Shown in pieces: positions 1 to 12,779 of a stretch of DNA of 64,000 nucleotides. Both the position numbers and the translations under genes were made by a program. The stretch covers positions 54,525,239 to 54,589,238 of the forward strand of contig NC_092807.1 in assembly GCF_040954645.1 (NCBI RefSeq), written 5' to 3'. Each line of letters begins with the position of its first letter. Position 1 is the first letter of the stretch. Under the pieces are notes generated by a model. That model searched no databases, was not told the DNA's origin, and worked only from the letters and a program-made list of their open reading frames with translations. The stretch is from Diabrotica undecimpunctata (lineage: Eukaryota; Arthropoda; Insecta; Coleoptera; Chrysomelidae).

Positions 1-109
1 ATAGGAACGCTAAAGAAAAACAAACAGGAAATCCCTTATTAATATTTAGATACAAAAATTTGTGCCTCTAAAAGTAGTATGTTTGCATATGAAAGATACT
101 CTAATCAAT

Positions 110-715
110 ATATGCGTACATCATACATACGAAGGCGTGGTAAAAATGTTTTGACGTTATTAACATTTCACGATGATAACGAAATCGATATTGAATCTGG
201 TGACAAAGATAAGACTCTGTTATTATGTTTTATAGCCTAACAAAGGGCGCAGTAGACGTTTTATGATGCTAGGAATAAACTTATAGGATAACTGAATACT
301 CCGTTACAAAAATATGTAGCAGGTGACCGCTTACTTTTTTTTTGCTTAATGCTTAACATTGGTGTAATAAGTTTTAGAATTATTTATACCAACAATACCG
401 GAGATAATATTCCTCAAAGACAATTACTTAACAGAGCTATCAAAACAGCTTACATTAAAGTTTCATATTTTTCTATCTCCTTAAAGAAAGAAATTTGAAA
501 TATCCTTGGTCGTGAGGACCCTTTAACAGAACGAGCCAACGAGGAACGAATTGATACTCAGCAAAAACCTAAATGCTCTGTTTGTCCAATGCAAAAAACA
601 TAGATTTACAAGTTACGAGGTGTACGTACGCCATGCACGCCCAAAGACTATTGGTAAGGAATATAGGAGAAAAACTACAGTTTTGTGCCAGGAGTGCCTT
701 AGGTGAGAAGAGGAA
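110..715 (+). pseudogene. piggyBac-like transposase, C-terminal relic
   Basis: This is a decayed 3' part of a piggyBac-superfamily DNA transposase. Reading from about 131, the piece GKNVLTLLTFHDDNEID matches the family segment in which a 'K-K-N-V ... S-T-x-H-D-D-x-x-I-D' string precedes the conserved 'K-G-x-V-D' box; that box survives here as a broken GAVDV-like piece near 247. It is followed by an LNIGVISFRIIYTNN piece (the family's 'LNIAGINS..IY' region), an ILG piece, and the start of the cysteine-rich C-terminal domain (KCSVCPMQKT near 570). A second CxxC pair occurs near 690. The reading frame is broken by at least five stops or shifts. No terminal inverted repeat was found. Identity is by motif order only; age and subfamily are unclear. 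Confidence 0.72.
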
Positions 716-2049
716 TAGCCTATTTCTGTATTTTGGGTGTCTTTTTCACTTCGATTTGGTACTTTTTTTACAGATTTGTTTATGTAATAGTAATGGTTAC
801 CTTTAAAGAAATGCACACTTTTGTTTATTTTGCGAATGAAGTTTACGTTTCTTCTAGAGTTATGGTCCAAATTATAGCACAACTCGTATCTCTATTAGAA
901 ATAATGAATACGCTTTTGAAAAACGGAAAAAATGTATTACGACAGTACAGACCATAAATAACTCATTTAAAAATATCAGGCAAGCTGTTGTTTTTCTCTC
1001 CAAAAAGCTTAGTTTTTTTTTAAATATTGTCTGACTAAAAGTTTACGTATAAATTTAATATTAAAACAGCACTTTTTTTCACGGAAGCCGTCTATTGTAA
1101 ACCGGTCGTACTATAGCCAGTTGGCTCATTATACATTTTCAATTTATTCATAATACCTACTATAGTATTTTGAAACCATATACTAGTTTATACAGTTTTA
1201 AAAGATGGGTACCATATGTTTTTGGAGTCACTAGGTAGTCTTTAAAAAGTGATTGGTGCCTACGATGTGCAAGTGATTGCTAATAACTTACATTCATGCG
1301 TAATATAGTTGATCCTTTTAGGTCCTCTGCTACATATCTGCAGTTTAAGTTTACATGAAACAGTCCCATTACATACAGGTGATCCTTGGCTGGTGCATAT
1401 CTAATTCCTTAGCTGATTCCTGCTCATTTTCCATGGTACTCGGTACTTTAGCCCTATTAGTAGGTACATGTCCGTCCAATATATATTTTGTCATGGGTTT
1501 GATCGAGTATATTTTCTCAGTAAGAGTTATGTTCAGTTCAGATCCGGGCTTTTTTTCGGTAGCATACTCTGCTTTTTGGCACTTACACGGTCAGTTCCGG
1601 CTTTAAGTATTTGTACCTGATGCTCTTCTGGAAAGTTTATTAGCTTTTTTCACTGTCATGTGTTCTTCGGTGACTTCGAACTCATGTTATTATGTTTCGT
1701 CGAGATCCTAATATGTCGAGATCTTTTTGACTATCGCACCCTAGCCTAAAGTCCAATTTGAGGCTTATGAAAGCCACCATAGCTGCCAGTCTATCCGTGT
1801 ATATATTAATACACCAAAGTTTAAAGGCCGCTATATTATTTTCTCTTGCACTGTGCAGGAATTAAAAACTGTATAAAATACAGTAAAATAAAAATGTTTA
1901 AGGCCCTGCAGTCGGGTCGATTATTATCTCCATTCCATTTCGTCTCGTGGCCTAATGTCGTCCACTTGAAGAGGTACTTTGAGGACAATATCTGGGTGCC
2001 ATATGGTCATAATTTCTTGGAGCTATATACATTTCTTACGTTACACGTA
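716..2049. other. No recognisable gene or repeat
   Basis: AT-rich sequence. The open frames here, for example 1355-1606, have no recognisable motif and look like chance frames. Confidence 0.5.
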
Positions 2050-2870
2050 GCTTTACCAATATATTTGGGAACTCTTATCACCTTTTGTTATAAGGGACCT
2101 GTGGGATTAGTGGCAGTATTATTCTTTGTAGAATTTGGTCGCCATTTTCCCCATTTTTTTAAAAATTTATTAATATTATATTTCTTTCCTTTATATCTAA
2201 AGCAATGACATCTACATAAATAAATTTGCCTGAGATTGTAGTGGAAGCGTATGGGGTGTAAACGTTGAACAATTGCGGCGATAGAACCGAACCTTGGGTA
2301 AGCCATTTTGTAAACTTTTGAATTACTAGTTTTTTCATTAACTCTAATTTAAAATAATTTATATAATCTAATTATTTAATAATAATAATCTACTTTAAGT
2401 AGTAGAACTTTTTTCCATACCGTGTTGTAAGCGCATGTTAGATCTATGAAGGCCACTGCCATTTTAATTCTATTTTGAAAGCCATTTTCAATAAATGTTG
2501 TTAGAAAAAGAACTTAAACACTGCAGTTCCTTCCTGGCATTAATACAGCTTGTTTTACAGGAATCTTTCTGCTAACAGATTGCAAAAGCCTTAAGTAGAT
2601 TATCCTTTAAAAAATCTTATAGCAGACAGTCAAAAGGGTGATTGGTCTGTAACTTTTTGGTAGTAAAGTGTATTTGCCTGGTTTCCAAATTTTGATGACT
2701 TTCCTTTGTTTGAATAGTAAATCAGGCTTTTGCGTTGTAATTATCTGGTTAAAGAAATTTAGAAGCCACTTTTGAGTTTTTGTATAAGTGCCATTTATGA
2801 AATAGGAAAATATTTTGTCAACTCCTGCAGCTTTGCGACACTTTATTAAGTATAGTGCATTAAAAAGTTT
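2050..2870 (-). pseudogene. Non-LTR retrotransposon reverse transcriptase, decayed fragment
   Basis: Minus-strand remnant of a LINE reverse transcriptase of the type common in insects (jockey/R1-like). In order from 2870 downwards I can read: a KSAGVDKIF piece (usual 'KSAG.DKI'), WLLNFFNQI, a VIKIWKPGK piece, SYRPITLLTVCYKIF (the conserved 'YRPI.LL...K' finger motif), PVKQAVLMPGRNC, an AFIDLTCAYNTVW piece carrying the first palm aspartate, then QGSVLSPQLFNVYT (motif 4), and KFIYVDVIAL where the catalytic YADD has become YVDV. Several stops and shifts interrupt it. The lost second and third catalytic residues mean it cannot be active. It ends without a visible tail or target duplication. Confidence 0.72.
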
Positions 2871-3714
2871 CTCTCTTGCATGATTCAGGGACTTTAGAAG
2901 TTGTTCACCTACGCCTAGGCTCTGCTATACTCGTATGGGTAATTTAGGTTTTTACATTATTTGGTCTAACATGGAATGTAAGCAAATTGCCATAATTAGT
3001 GATAATTCTATAAAAATGATAATTATCATAATCCACTATTAGTAATTTGTTTAGGTATTGATATTCGTAATTGGAGGCAATATTCAAATTTTTTTTTTGA
3101 TGAAATTTCGCCGAAATGGCCGTTTAATGCAGAGAAATATCCAGATTAAAATAAATGAAATATTTCAGCTGCTGTGGTGTACTATTACTACCAGATTAGA
3201 ACTAATCAATGCTAAGTGTGCTACGACACTTAACTGTAATTGGGGCGCAATGAGATAATACCCAATATTAATTAATGTATCGATATGGTACAAATCATAA
3301 CATTGGAAAATTTCAGTGTTCTAGCTTTGAATTGATTTCACGTTATGAATAGTTTTTTTCTTAATTTTAAATAGATTCTCATGCCTTATAATAAACATAT
3401 ATTTGCTTTTAAAAAATAAAGGCTACGAACTATGACAACATTTTTGAAAATTTAAACGATAGGTCAATTTTTAATTTATACGATAGGTCAATTTTTTATT
3501 AAAGGGGAACACCTTTTCCGGTAATTTCAATAATTTTATTTTCACCCATAAGTCAAAGTAAAAATCACAACTTTTTTTAAGACAATGGGGGTCAGATAGA
3601 ATATCGTTTGAAAACCTTTACAACTGCCTATATATTGGTATTTAAATTTTTAAATTCGGTGCAATACTTTATTTGATTTATTAACAAAAAAAACCTTTTA
3701 AAATTAATAATTTT
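2871..3714. other. No recognisable gene
   Basis: AT-rich spacer. A short direct repeat (acgataggtcaattttt-like) occurs twice near 3457-3500. Nothing else stands out. Confidence 0.45.
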
Positions 3715-3992
3715 AGCTGGTTACTTATTTTTTAGTTGACCAAATGGTGAAACTGATGACATTCGCAGTCCACTCAATGATAAAGGTTTAATCCAAACGT
3801 TCTTGAGAAGCATTTGCGGAGTGATCTGTAAATATTCGTTAACAATCCGTTGACGCAAGTCTTCTATGGATACGGGTGGTGTTTTATAGATTTTACTTTT
3901 AGGTCCCTCCACACAAAATAAAATTCAAAAGAGATAAATCTGGTGACCGAGGAGGTCATTCAAAGCTTCCTTCTCCTTTTAATCTAATGCCT
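3715..3992 (-). pseudogene. Tc1/mariner transposase, C-terminal relic
   Basis: The minus strand encodes the last part of a mariner-type DDE transposase. Near 3960 the piece PPRSPDLSLLNFIL carries the third catalytic aspartate region ('W-P-P-R-S-P-D-L-x-x-L-x-F'); after a stop and a frameshift the usual 'KS.VY.TPP.++EDLR.RI' tail follows as SKIYKTPPVSIEDLRQRIV, then ITPQMLLKNV. The expected tryptophan before PPRSPD is a stop codon. Only about 90 codons remain, so it is a dead fragment. It is not closely similar to the mariner at 11.2-13.0 kb. Confidence 0.75.
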
Positions 3993-4166
3993 TCATCAAA
4001 TGACCATTGTCATATTGTTGATCATATTCAAAAATATCAATCAAGGCAGAATATTCCAGTAACTGTAAATACTAATGAAAATACTGATATGTTTTTGTAC
4101 ACACTTATAACAAAGTAAAGTAATATAAAAGAAAAGTATTTTTGAACTCATGAAACATTTAACTCC

Positions 4167-4207
4167 TAGCTGAGTGCTTTCAGCTTACAATGCCATCTTC
4201 AGAGCTA
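4167..4207 (-). ncRNA. Candidate type I hammerhead ribozyme motif
   Basis: On the minus strand: TAGCT, CTGAAGA, one unpaired T, a weak 3-bp helix II (GGC/GCT with 7-nt loop), GAAA, GCACT, C, AGCTA. TAGCT/AGCTA give a perfect 5-bp helix I; helix III is AG/CU; the predicted cleavage residue C17 is complementary to 4172. CTGAAGA is allowed because position 7 is variable. Helix II is poor, so activity is doubtful. No associated reading frame was found nearby. Confidence 0.5.
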
Positions 4208-4658
4208 TGGTCAACTATTTAAAAAATATTCTTTTTAAGCTGGTTCTATTACAAATTTTGCATTGAAAAAACTCAAAAAGGCAGTATATTGGATTCCACA
4301 AAAAAGACATTAAAAAATTTGGTTATCGTAAGTGTGTCAGAACCCGACCATTTATTGGAGTTTAGGCAGCAGATGTAATAAAATAGAATAGAATATAATA
4401 AAAATAGGTAAAAGAAATTAAATAAGACTTACTCACAATCAATTAATTTTACTACCAAACGACCAGTGTCGCTTTCTACACTTTGCAAAGCATCTTCAGG
4501 TCAAACGGTAGAAGGTAAATTAAACGCTGAAATTATAAAAGCCTTTATTAGGGTGCTGTCTTATAAAGATAAAGCTTAAAACTTATGGTAATTATGCCAA
4601 TATTACATGTCTGTATCTATCAATTGATTGATTAAACTAAAGTTCTGCCTATCCCTAA

Positions 4659-5132
4659 AACCTATCCCTAAATACTATCGAGGATAACTTATCCGAAATC
4701 AACTTTCCGTGCACAAAAGTAGTTCGTATAATAGTCCGTTCCACAAACCAACCCACCTCCTACATCAGAGTCTTTACGAACTCTAAACCCAAATTTGCAG
4801 AAGCACTTTCGAGCGGTATTAAGATCGAGGGAGAACGGCTAAATTGCGAGATCCCAAGATCTAGCAACTCCGTCCCGATTCGATCGAAATATTGCTCGAA
4901 ATGTTACAAAAGTGAACATTTTAACAGCGAATACCCAGAGAAATCATATACTTGTCTATTCTGTGAACTAGAGCACAGGTCTACCGCGTGTCCTACAATA
5001 TCTGATCCCAAATGCACGAACTGCAACGGTCTCCATCCCGCCTTCTCACCAAGATGTCCACACCGCAACACACATCCCAATAACTATAATCAAATCCAAT
5101 CAGTACACACATCGAAACAAATCCGTTCATAG
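4659..5132 (+). pseudogene. LINE ORF1 (gag-like) fragment with three CCHC knuckles
   Basis: An open frame without an ATG, about 157 codons, ending at TAG 5130-5132. It has the arrangement of ORF1 proteins of jockey/R1-like LINEs: a degenerate RNA-binding-fold stretch (VVRIIVRSTNQPTSYIRVF) followed by three consecutive zinc knuckles, beginning CSKCYKSEHFNSEYP (last Cys replaced by Tyr), CLFCELEHRSTAC and CTNCNGLHPAFSPRC. Such proteins bind the element's RNA. The N-terminus and any ORF2 are missing. The sequence after the stop still looks weakly like the Gag C-terminus. It is followed by an (AC)n tract. Confidence 0.7.
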
Positions 5133-5366
5133 GACCTTTCCTCCGTTATCAAATCCTTAATACACTTCATTTCCATGACCTTATTTAACGTCTTCCCTGA
5201 AAAAAGAAGCGCAACCATCTGATACCTTAACCAAATATCCAATTCACTATACGGATATGCCATAACCACCTCCTACTTTAATAACCATATAAACCAAACC
5301 TTCATCCAACTTCTCACATAAATAGACGACACCACACTCTCATGCACACCGAATACACACATCAAA

Positions 5367-5367
<1 letters not shown>

Positions 5368-5420
<53 letters not shown>
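5368..5420. repeat. (AC)n microsatellite
   Basis: Uninterrupted AC dinucleotide run of about 50 bases. Confidence 0.95.
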
Positions 5421-5423
<3 letters not shown>

Positions 5424-8303
5424 TCAATAATACACATTACACTTTAACTATAGGCTCACAATCATAAACATATAGAAATTCATAAACATATAGAAATCCA
5501 ACTTTCACAAACATATAAAATCCTACAACACACAAACAACATAATACAATTCTAAACACCTACACACAACACCAAAACAGTATACAGTGAGCGCCACACA
5601 CTCCTTAAGAGTCGAACTAAATATCACAAGGATAGGGGGAGATTGGTTTTCTGTGGTTTCCCCATATCATTGCATAATGATACCTGATCCTAGGTGATGA
5701 CACAGCCACAGCTATCCACCACGCGTTTTCCAAACAAACAAACAATGGTCGACAATCTGAAAGGAACCGTTTTCCAAGGAACTTGTACTTAGTAGCGGGC
5801 TTGGTCCACACGGCTCCAATAAGGCGGTTATAGTTCTTCTGACACTTCTGCCTACAGCGGCGCACCGGTCTTAGTCAACTGAACCAAACATGCAAACTGC
5901 ACCAAATCATAAATCTCTATCCTTGAAGAAGCACAAAGCTTAAACAAGGTAAAGATGATAGTACTTGGAATAATACCAGTTTTAGTTTATCTGAGTTAAA
6001 TTAGAATTATTATATGTTTCTTGCACTATGTGTGCGTATTATTAATCTTAAAAGCCCAAAATGTTGTTCACTAATGAAAAGGTACCATACTTAAAAAAAT
6101 ATTCAGTAAATACCGATGTCTTGGACCGGCGCGACTATGCAATTCCTACAAATCTACGAGAATACTGGAAAATTAACTACCCAACATTCAGTTCCGTAAA
6201 TCATAGCTGGTCTCATGGCTATTTTCTAGAGTTTTTCTTTAGCTTCATTAAGATTTTTCTGTTATCTGTTATCTGTAACACATCACCTGTTTACTTCCAC
6301 TTCATCCCTCCAACCCTAATTCTACTGCATATATCTCCATCTCTTTCCTCATAACTCTGTACCACCAATCCTATGTATTCATAACTATCACTTGTCAAAA
6401 TCATTTCATTATCCACAAATATAATTTTATTTTTAATAAATCCATCTTTAAATATTTATTCTAGATACTTTGTTTTTCTCCTTCTACGTATTAAAACTTT
6501 TTCCTCAAAAGATTGTCTTCAATGTTCCAGTTTTTGTTTTAAATCCCTTTCACTATTTCTCACGCATTTATAATATGATGCATACGCGCATTCTGAGAGT
6601 TTCTTGGGTTGATCATATCAATAACATAAGAAGTCCTTAGAAGAATGTTATTCTTTAGAAATCAAGTTGGTGTTCTTGAATTGATTTGACAAATTGTTAC
6701 ATGAACTGAGAGAAATTTCAACCTCTGAATATTTTTTAACACGAACATGCGAACTTTCTCTTGTATGCTCAAAAAATAGCTCTAACTGGTCAAAAATAAT
6801 AAAAATAATTTTATTTAAAAATAATGAAAAAATCCGCATTTATGTCCTAATTTAATTACCACTGCAAATGTATGCAACCTATATTAGAGTCGTTTTAATT
6901 ATTTTAAAAAGCATTATACCAATTCTTTATAATGTCACCTGTCTATCTGAACACTTAACTAGTAAACTCTCGAAATTGCTTTTTACTGAAGTCCTACTAC
7001 GATAAACTAAATTTTAAATCAGGCTAAGCTGTCTCTTATCTCCAATTAACATTATTATTTTACTTTATATTCGAATACTATCACTTCCTTGACAGAGATT
7101 TAATTCAACATTTTCAATTAACAAAGATGCTTCAGGATAGCTCATAATTATAACTACTATTGTTTTCCCAGGAAGCAACACGTTTTGGTAGAATTTCAAT
7201 TTGGATAAGCAATTGAGTCAAACTCGTTAACCAGTTTTTATGTCAATATGAAATAGTTGTAGAGAGATACGTCGTCACCGAATAGTCTAATATAATTAAT
7301 TAATAATTAATTTGACAATAATTTTTTTTCTGATATCTAATAACTATAATTATGTTTAACTAAAATCATGTTTGTAAATATTTTATTTACCGCTTAACTA
7401 TTTTTGTAAGAATAGCCGTTTAGTTAACACTTAATAAAGCAAGTTTCTGCATAGGATATACAAATTTTTAATAATTAAAAAAAGTGCTATAAATAATGAT
7501 AAAATTTTACTAGTTGTAAAAATATAATAAAGCGACGTCTTATAGATAAGGAAGGACGTTGTACCTTGATTATAGTGTAAATAATTTAAACGAATAGAGT
7601 ACTTTAATTATTCTAGAAGACTCTTAAAAATGATGATAGAGTAATAAAAGTAATCCGCCCTTGTAAGTCTTGTTGAAAATTCGTAAATTATCAAGACCGA
7701 CTTTATTCCTAATTGAAGACCTTGGAACCAGAGGGGGACATGCCACCAACAATATTTAAAAGAAAATATCATTTTAAACTTATTTTCAAATCCTGAAATC
7801 CAATTTTTACATTCTTCTCGCAAGTAAGGTTCACAATCGGTTGAAAATATATTATTAAATACACAATAAAAGTAACACAAACGTTTATTTAATGGTTTTT
7901 GAGTTTTTGAATAATTTTCGAAAAAATATGATTGAATTGAATCTCCTTTTGTATAAAAATAATATATTCTAAAAAATGAACATAAAATGTAACAATAAAA
8001 AATTCAGTTGTCAATACTTTCAATATCTGAAGAGCCCTCCAAATATTCAATGTCTTCCAATGGTTCATTATCAGCTTCTGGTAGGATCTGTTGGCAAGCA
8101 CCAATTTCTTCATAAAATTTTAGGAAAGCTGGCGGAATAAACTGTAAGAGCTGGGAAATTATTTTAATTTTTTATCTGTTTAGTGGAATAGGCCCACTGT
8201 ATTTTGATTTCGAATACCTGGAAAGTAAAATTAACCTCCTCAAACCTTTCTTACCAATATTAACTGCCTTATAGCCTTTATTTACAAGATGTTTGATATA
8301 CAT
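5421..8303. other. No recognisable gene
   Basis: About 2.9 kb of AT-rich sequence. The longest frames (5617-5865 minus, 6061-6354 plus, 7608-7880 minus) show no family motif and I treat them as chance frames. There is a short direct repeat of 'catatagaaat' near 5470-5495. Confidence 0.5.
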
Positions 8304-8305
8304 TA

Positions 8306-11024
8306 GGGAAGAGGGGGGCAAGTTGTTACGCGGGCAAGTTGTTACACAATTATTTTAAAACGCAGCAAGTATCATGAGTTGCCGATATTTTATGGAAAGT
8401 TGGGTCAACCGACCCGTCATCTGTGAACGGATATTGATACTCAAGTCAGACATCCATCATAGTGTTATTGCTTAGAATGTGGTTTCGGGTCTAAAACTGT
8501 ACCGTTGTCAGGTGGCTTTTGTTTTTATTTGTGAGAAATTGGTAAGTAGTATAAATATGTGTATTATATAGTTTTGAAGCGTATATATTTCTCGTTATTG
8601 GCATGCTATTGTTGGTAATTGATTCTCAATATTTACCAAAAAACGTTGACTTAACCTCATCTCGTACACGTGGGGCCAGTTGTTACAATAATCTGGGGCC
8701 AGGTTGTTACTGTAACAACTTGCCCCGAACACGTTAATGTAAGAATATATCGAAATACCTACAATGGTTACAATATGGTTACCATAATTTATGATTTCAC
8801 TAAAAATCCAATATTATGATCAGACATATTTTGTAGATAGTAATTTGTTTGTAATGAATAGCATACCTACCTACATTTATTTTCGCAAAGCATGTTAGAA
8901 ACACAGATTAGGTTTTATTAAATTTTTCTATCATGAAATTGTTTTGGTTGTTTTCAGATAGCTTAACATGGTGCGAACGTATACCAAGAAAACCACAAGG
9001 GGTATTATTCCAACCGAACAATTTGAAAGGGCGGCGCAATCGGTTTTACAAGAACACTTGTCAATTAGGGATGCTGCTACTCGCTATGGAGTTAATTTTA
9101 TGACATTGCACCGCTATATGAAAAGAAAATCAAACTTAGGTGCTGAAAACAGTAACAAGAACTTAGTCGGCTACGCTACGGCCAGAAAAATATTTAACAA
9201 TGCTGAAGAAGAGAAACTTGCCGAATATACTGAGCATTCTGCTAAAATTTATTACGGTCTTACAACTTCTGATTTGCGAAAATTTGCATTTCAATATGCA
9301 ACAGCCAACCAAATATCTGTTTCGTAAAATTGGAAGGTTAATGAAATAGCTTTCAGAGACTGGCTATATGGATTTTTGAAGAGGCATCGAACTTTATCAG
9401 TCCGGACACCTGAAGCTACTAGTATGGGTCGAGCTACCGCGTTTAATCGTCATAATGTGTCACAGTTTTTTAACAATCTCGGCGAAGTTTATGATAAATA
9501 TGTGTACAATATGGACGAAACTGGACTTAAAACTGTCCAAAGGCCTACAAAATTCATTGCAAAAAGAGGAACTAAGCAGGTAGGTGCTATCACATCTGGA
9601 GAAAGAGGTCAACTTGTTACCTTGGCATTAGCTGTCAACGCAACTGGAAATTTTGTACCTCATATTACCTCATCTAATACCTTGTATTAGATAATCACGA
9701 GTCTCATTTGTCTATTCCGGTGTTGAATTTTTGCAAAGAAAATGGAGTGGTTCTTTTAAGTTTCCCGCCACATACATCACACAAGTTGCAGCCGCTTGAT
9801 AGGACGGTATTTGGCCCACTTAAAAGATATTTTAATAGTGCTGCAGATGCATGGTTAAGATCTAATCCCGGTAAAGTAATGAGCATTTACGATATACCTA
9901 TCGTTCTTAAAGATTCATTTCCTCTTGCTGTTACACCTCTCAATATACAAAAAGGATTTAGTGTGACAGGAATTTGGCCATACAACAGAGAAATTTTTCA
10001 AGATGATGAATTCTTGCCTGCAGAGGTAACAAATAGGCCAATAACAGAAAATATAAATGGAACAGTAGTCATAGATCCGGCACCTATTGGCACCGAAACA
10101 CATAGAACTCTTTCCCAACAGCAACCTTCTACAAGCACAGATTTTAACTTGGCGATAAATGAACCTGTCGATTCACCTACTCATATAACGCCCCAGGAGT
10201 TGAAGCCTTATCCAGAAGCAATGCCAAGGAAATCCAAAGGGGGTCGGAAGAAAAGAACTTCCGCTGTTTTGACTGATTCTCCCATTAAATCAGCTTTGGA
10301 GGACGAAGAAAAGGCAAGACAAAGAAAAAAAAATGTGGGGGCAACCAAAAGAAACATATCAGGTGAATCAAGAAACAAGATAAAAACTACTGTTAAAAAA
10401 TGTAAGAAACGGACCGTCATTACCAAAAACACCTTCAAAAAATCAGATTCTGAAAGCTCGGAAGAGGATGAGGAATCGACGTGTCTGGTATGTTTAGCTC
10501 CATTTTCGAAGTCCAAAAACGAAGAATGGATTCGGTGCATTGTGTGTCAAAAGTGGGCACATGTTGCTTGTGGAAAAGACGATGATTTTTATATTTGTAT
10601 TCACTGCTCGTCCGATAGTGACTAGTTTAACATTCTTGTAAACAGGTTTGTTCAGATTTTCATTTTTTATTTTATTTCATTTTGTGTTTAGTTTATAATA
10701 TTTTTTGTAGCTAAGCAAGGGTTCTTTCTGTGACCACTAAATAATGTTGTGGGAAGTTTTTAGAATTTTTTTTTCTATTGTAACATCTTACCCCATGGAC
10801 TGTAACAATTTGCCTCATAGTGGGGTATGTTGTTACAATTTACAAGTTGAGTTAAATTGATAATAACAAAATGTTAAATATGATTTTTTAAATAAATTAA
10901 AATTAACATTATTTGTGTAAATGTATCAACTACCTTAATCCGATTTTAGTTTTCATATAAAAGATCTACTATTGCCCAAATAAATAATAGAATCAATTAT
11001 GTAACAACTTGCCCCCCTCTCCCC
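8306..11024 (+). mobile_element. pogo/Tigger-type DNA transposon with TIRs and TA duplication
   Basis: The left end after TA (8304-8305) begins GGGAAGAGGGGGGCAAGTTG; the right end, inverted, begins GGGGAGAGGGGGGCAAGTTG before TA (11025-11026). The TIRs match at 23 of 24 positions and extend through TTAC. The core GGGGCAAGTTGTTAC and its variants recur near both ends (8331, 8672, 8696, inverted at 8711; 10787, 10808, 10827), the look of subterminal transposase-binding repeats. The element contains one transposase relic (8968-10625). TA target choice and the CENP-B-like domain fit the Tc1/mariner superfamily, pogo branch. Confidence 0.9.
8968..10625 (+). pseudogene. pogo-type transposase with C-terminal PHD-like finger, broken
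   Basis: Cut-and-paste transposase relic. From the ATG at 8968, residues 1-60 carry a Psq/CENP-B helix-turn-helix (SIRDAATRYGVNFMTLHRYMK). The frame meets a TAA at 9325-9327 and continues in the same frame with the second DNA-binding half and the first catalytic residue (YNMDETGLKTVQRPTKF near 9500). After VNATGNFVPH there is a deletion plus frameshift: the next recognisable piece is LDNHESHLS, with the second catalytic Asp, leading to SFPPHTSHKLQPLDRTVFGP and GFSVTGIWPYNR. The C-terminus is basic and serine/acid-rich and ends in a PHD/RING-like finger (CLVCLAPF ... WIRCIVCQKWAHVAC ... YICIHC). The missing segment is part of the DDE core, so the protein is inactive. Confidence 0.88.
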
Positions 11025-11026
11025 TA

Positions 11027-11188
11027 CGTTAGGTTGTTCAGATGAAAACTTGAGGCTTCATATTTTGGAAAACTCAACTTTTTCCTTGTGATCTGTATGG
11101 CTTTTTTGTAATCTCGCTATGTAATTTTTTAAAAGAAAAATAAAATCAGCTTTTTTTAATACAATCACCTCAAAGCACTTTTTTCTTA
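11027..11188. other. Short spacer between pogo and mariner
   Basis: No motif seen. Confidence 0.4.
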
Positions 11189-12324
11189 TAAAGGGTGATT
11201 CATTTAGAGGTACTTTTATCAACAGGAAAAAACAATGAAAAAAATAAATTTTACTTAAAAATATTTATTGTCATACACAAGAACCATTCTTTACAATTAC
11301 TTCTTATAAATTTTTACTTATTTCTTATAAGATAATTTCTTTTAAATTTTGGCCATGACTACGATTAAGTTGGTTCATTTTGAAGTTCCAATTCTCGATG
11401 ACTTGTTGCAGAATTTCTATTGGTATTTCACCAATGACTTAAGTAATATTAGCCTCCAATGCTTCAATCGTATCTGGTTTATTTATGTATATTTTGAACT
11501 TTAGGTAGCCCCAAAAGAAAAAGTCTAGAGGTGAGATGTCACAGGATTTAGGCGGCCAATTCACTGGTCCAAAGCGTGAAATAATTTGTTCACCGAATCG
11601 TTCTCGCAGTAAAGCCATGCTTTTACGGGGCTGTATGGCAAGTGGAGCCATCTTGTTGGAACCAAATGTCGCCGAGATCACAAGCTTTAATTTCAGTTAC
11701 CAAATAGTCCGTTATCATGGCACGATAACGGCCTCCATTCACAGTAACATTCTGGCCGGCCTCTGTTTTAAAGAAATATGGACCAACGATTCCGCCAGCC
11801 CATAAACCACACCAAAAAGTTGTTTTTTTCAGGATGTAATGGCAACTCTTGAACCTCTTTGGGTTGCTCATTACCCCAAATACGGGCATTTTGTTTATTA
11901 ACGTACCCATTAAGCCAAAAATGGGCCTCGTCTGTAAACAAAAATTTTCTCGAAAACAGTGGATCTTCTGAAAGTTTAACAAGAGCCCATCGACTGAAAC
12001 GGTGCCGACTTGGAAGGTCGGTCGGCTTCAGCTCGTGCACTTATTGAATTTTGTATGCTTTTAAACTAAAATCCTTACATAAAATGCGCCAAGTTGTTGC
12101 ATATGACAAGCCAAACTGTTGAGAACGGCGACGAATCGATTCTTCATTATTTTCGAGTGCACTATCCGTTACCGCCGCTATATTTTCTTTAGTACGTGCT
12201 GAATGTGGTCTATTTGGTTGCGTTTTATCCAATAATAAAAACTGAGTTTCAAACTTACTAATCGTAAAGCGAACTGTAGGTTCGGTAGGCCGATTCTGTG
12301 GACCTTAAGTTGCTTTAAGCGCAC

Positions 12325-12364
12325 GAAACACATTCCTCACAGAATTCCTATTTTCAAAATACAA

Positions 12365-12436
<72 letters not shown>

Positions 12437-12474
12437 TTGTATTTTGAAAATAGGAATTCTGTGAGGAATGTGTT
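12325..12474. repeat. Near-perfect inverted repeat with (TA)n loop
   Basis: Arms of about 44 bases (12325-12368 and 12431-12474) are complementary except for two extra T near the right end; the loop is about 62 bases of TA. The left arm is mariner coding sequence, so the right arm is an inverted copy of the adjacent target. Confidence 0.92.
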
Positions 12475-12779
12475 TTTCGATTAACCTTGGGTAAGCCTTT
12501 ACGTGTCAAGTTCAAAGCTACCATACATTTCAAACCTTATAAAAAACTTTTTTTGCACATAGTAACAAAAAAACACCACTATGTTACTAGCAAAGTTTTT
12601 TAATATTCTAACTCTACAATTCTTATAATGTTTTAATAGATAATATATGGTAGCTAATTATAATTTATTCTCTTTCAGCCCTGAAGAAGCCAAATTAATT
12701 CTCTTTGGCGAAAACGTTCGGCGAAACAATTGATACACATTAGAGTCTTTCTTGCAGATTTCCCCAATATTTAAGAGTT

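Noticed and set aside
573..957. Overlapping small plus-strand frames at 573-806 and 703-957
   Set aside because: They fall on the piggyBac remnant and its AT-rich flank in wrong frames.
5617..5865. 82-codon minus-strand frame rich in Trp, Arg and Cys
   Set aside because: No family motif, no context; probably a chance frame or an unidentified repeat.
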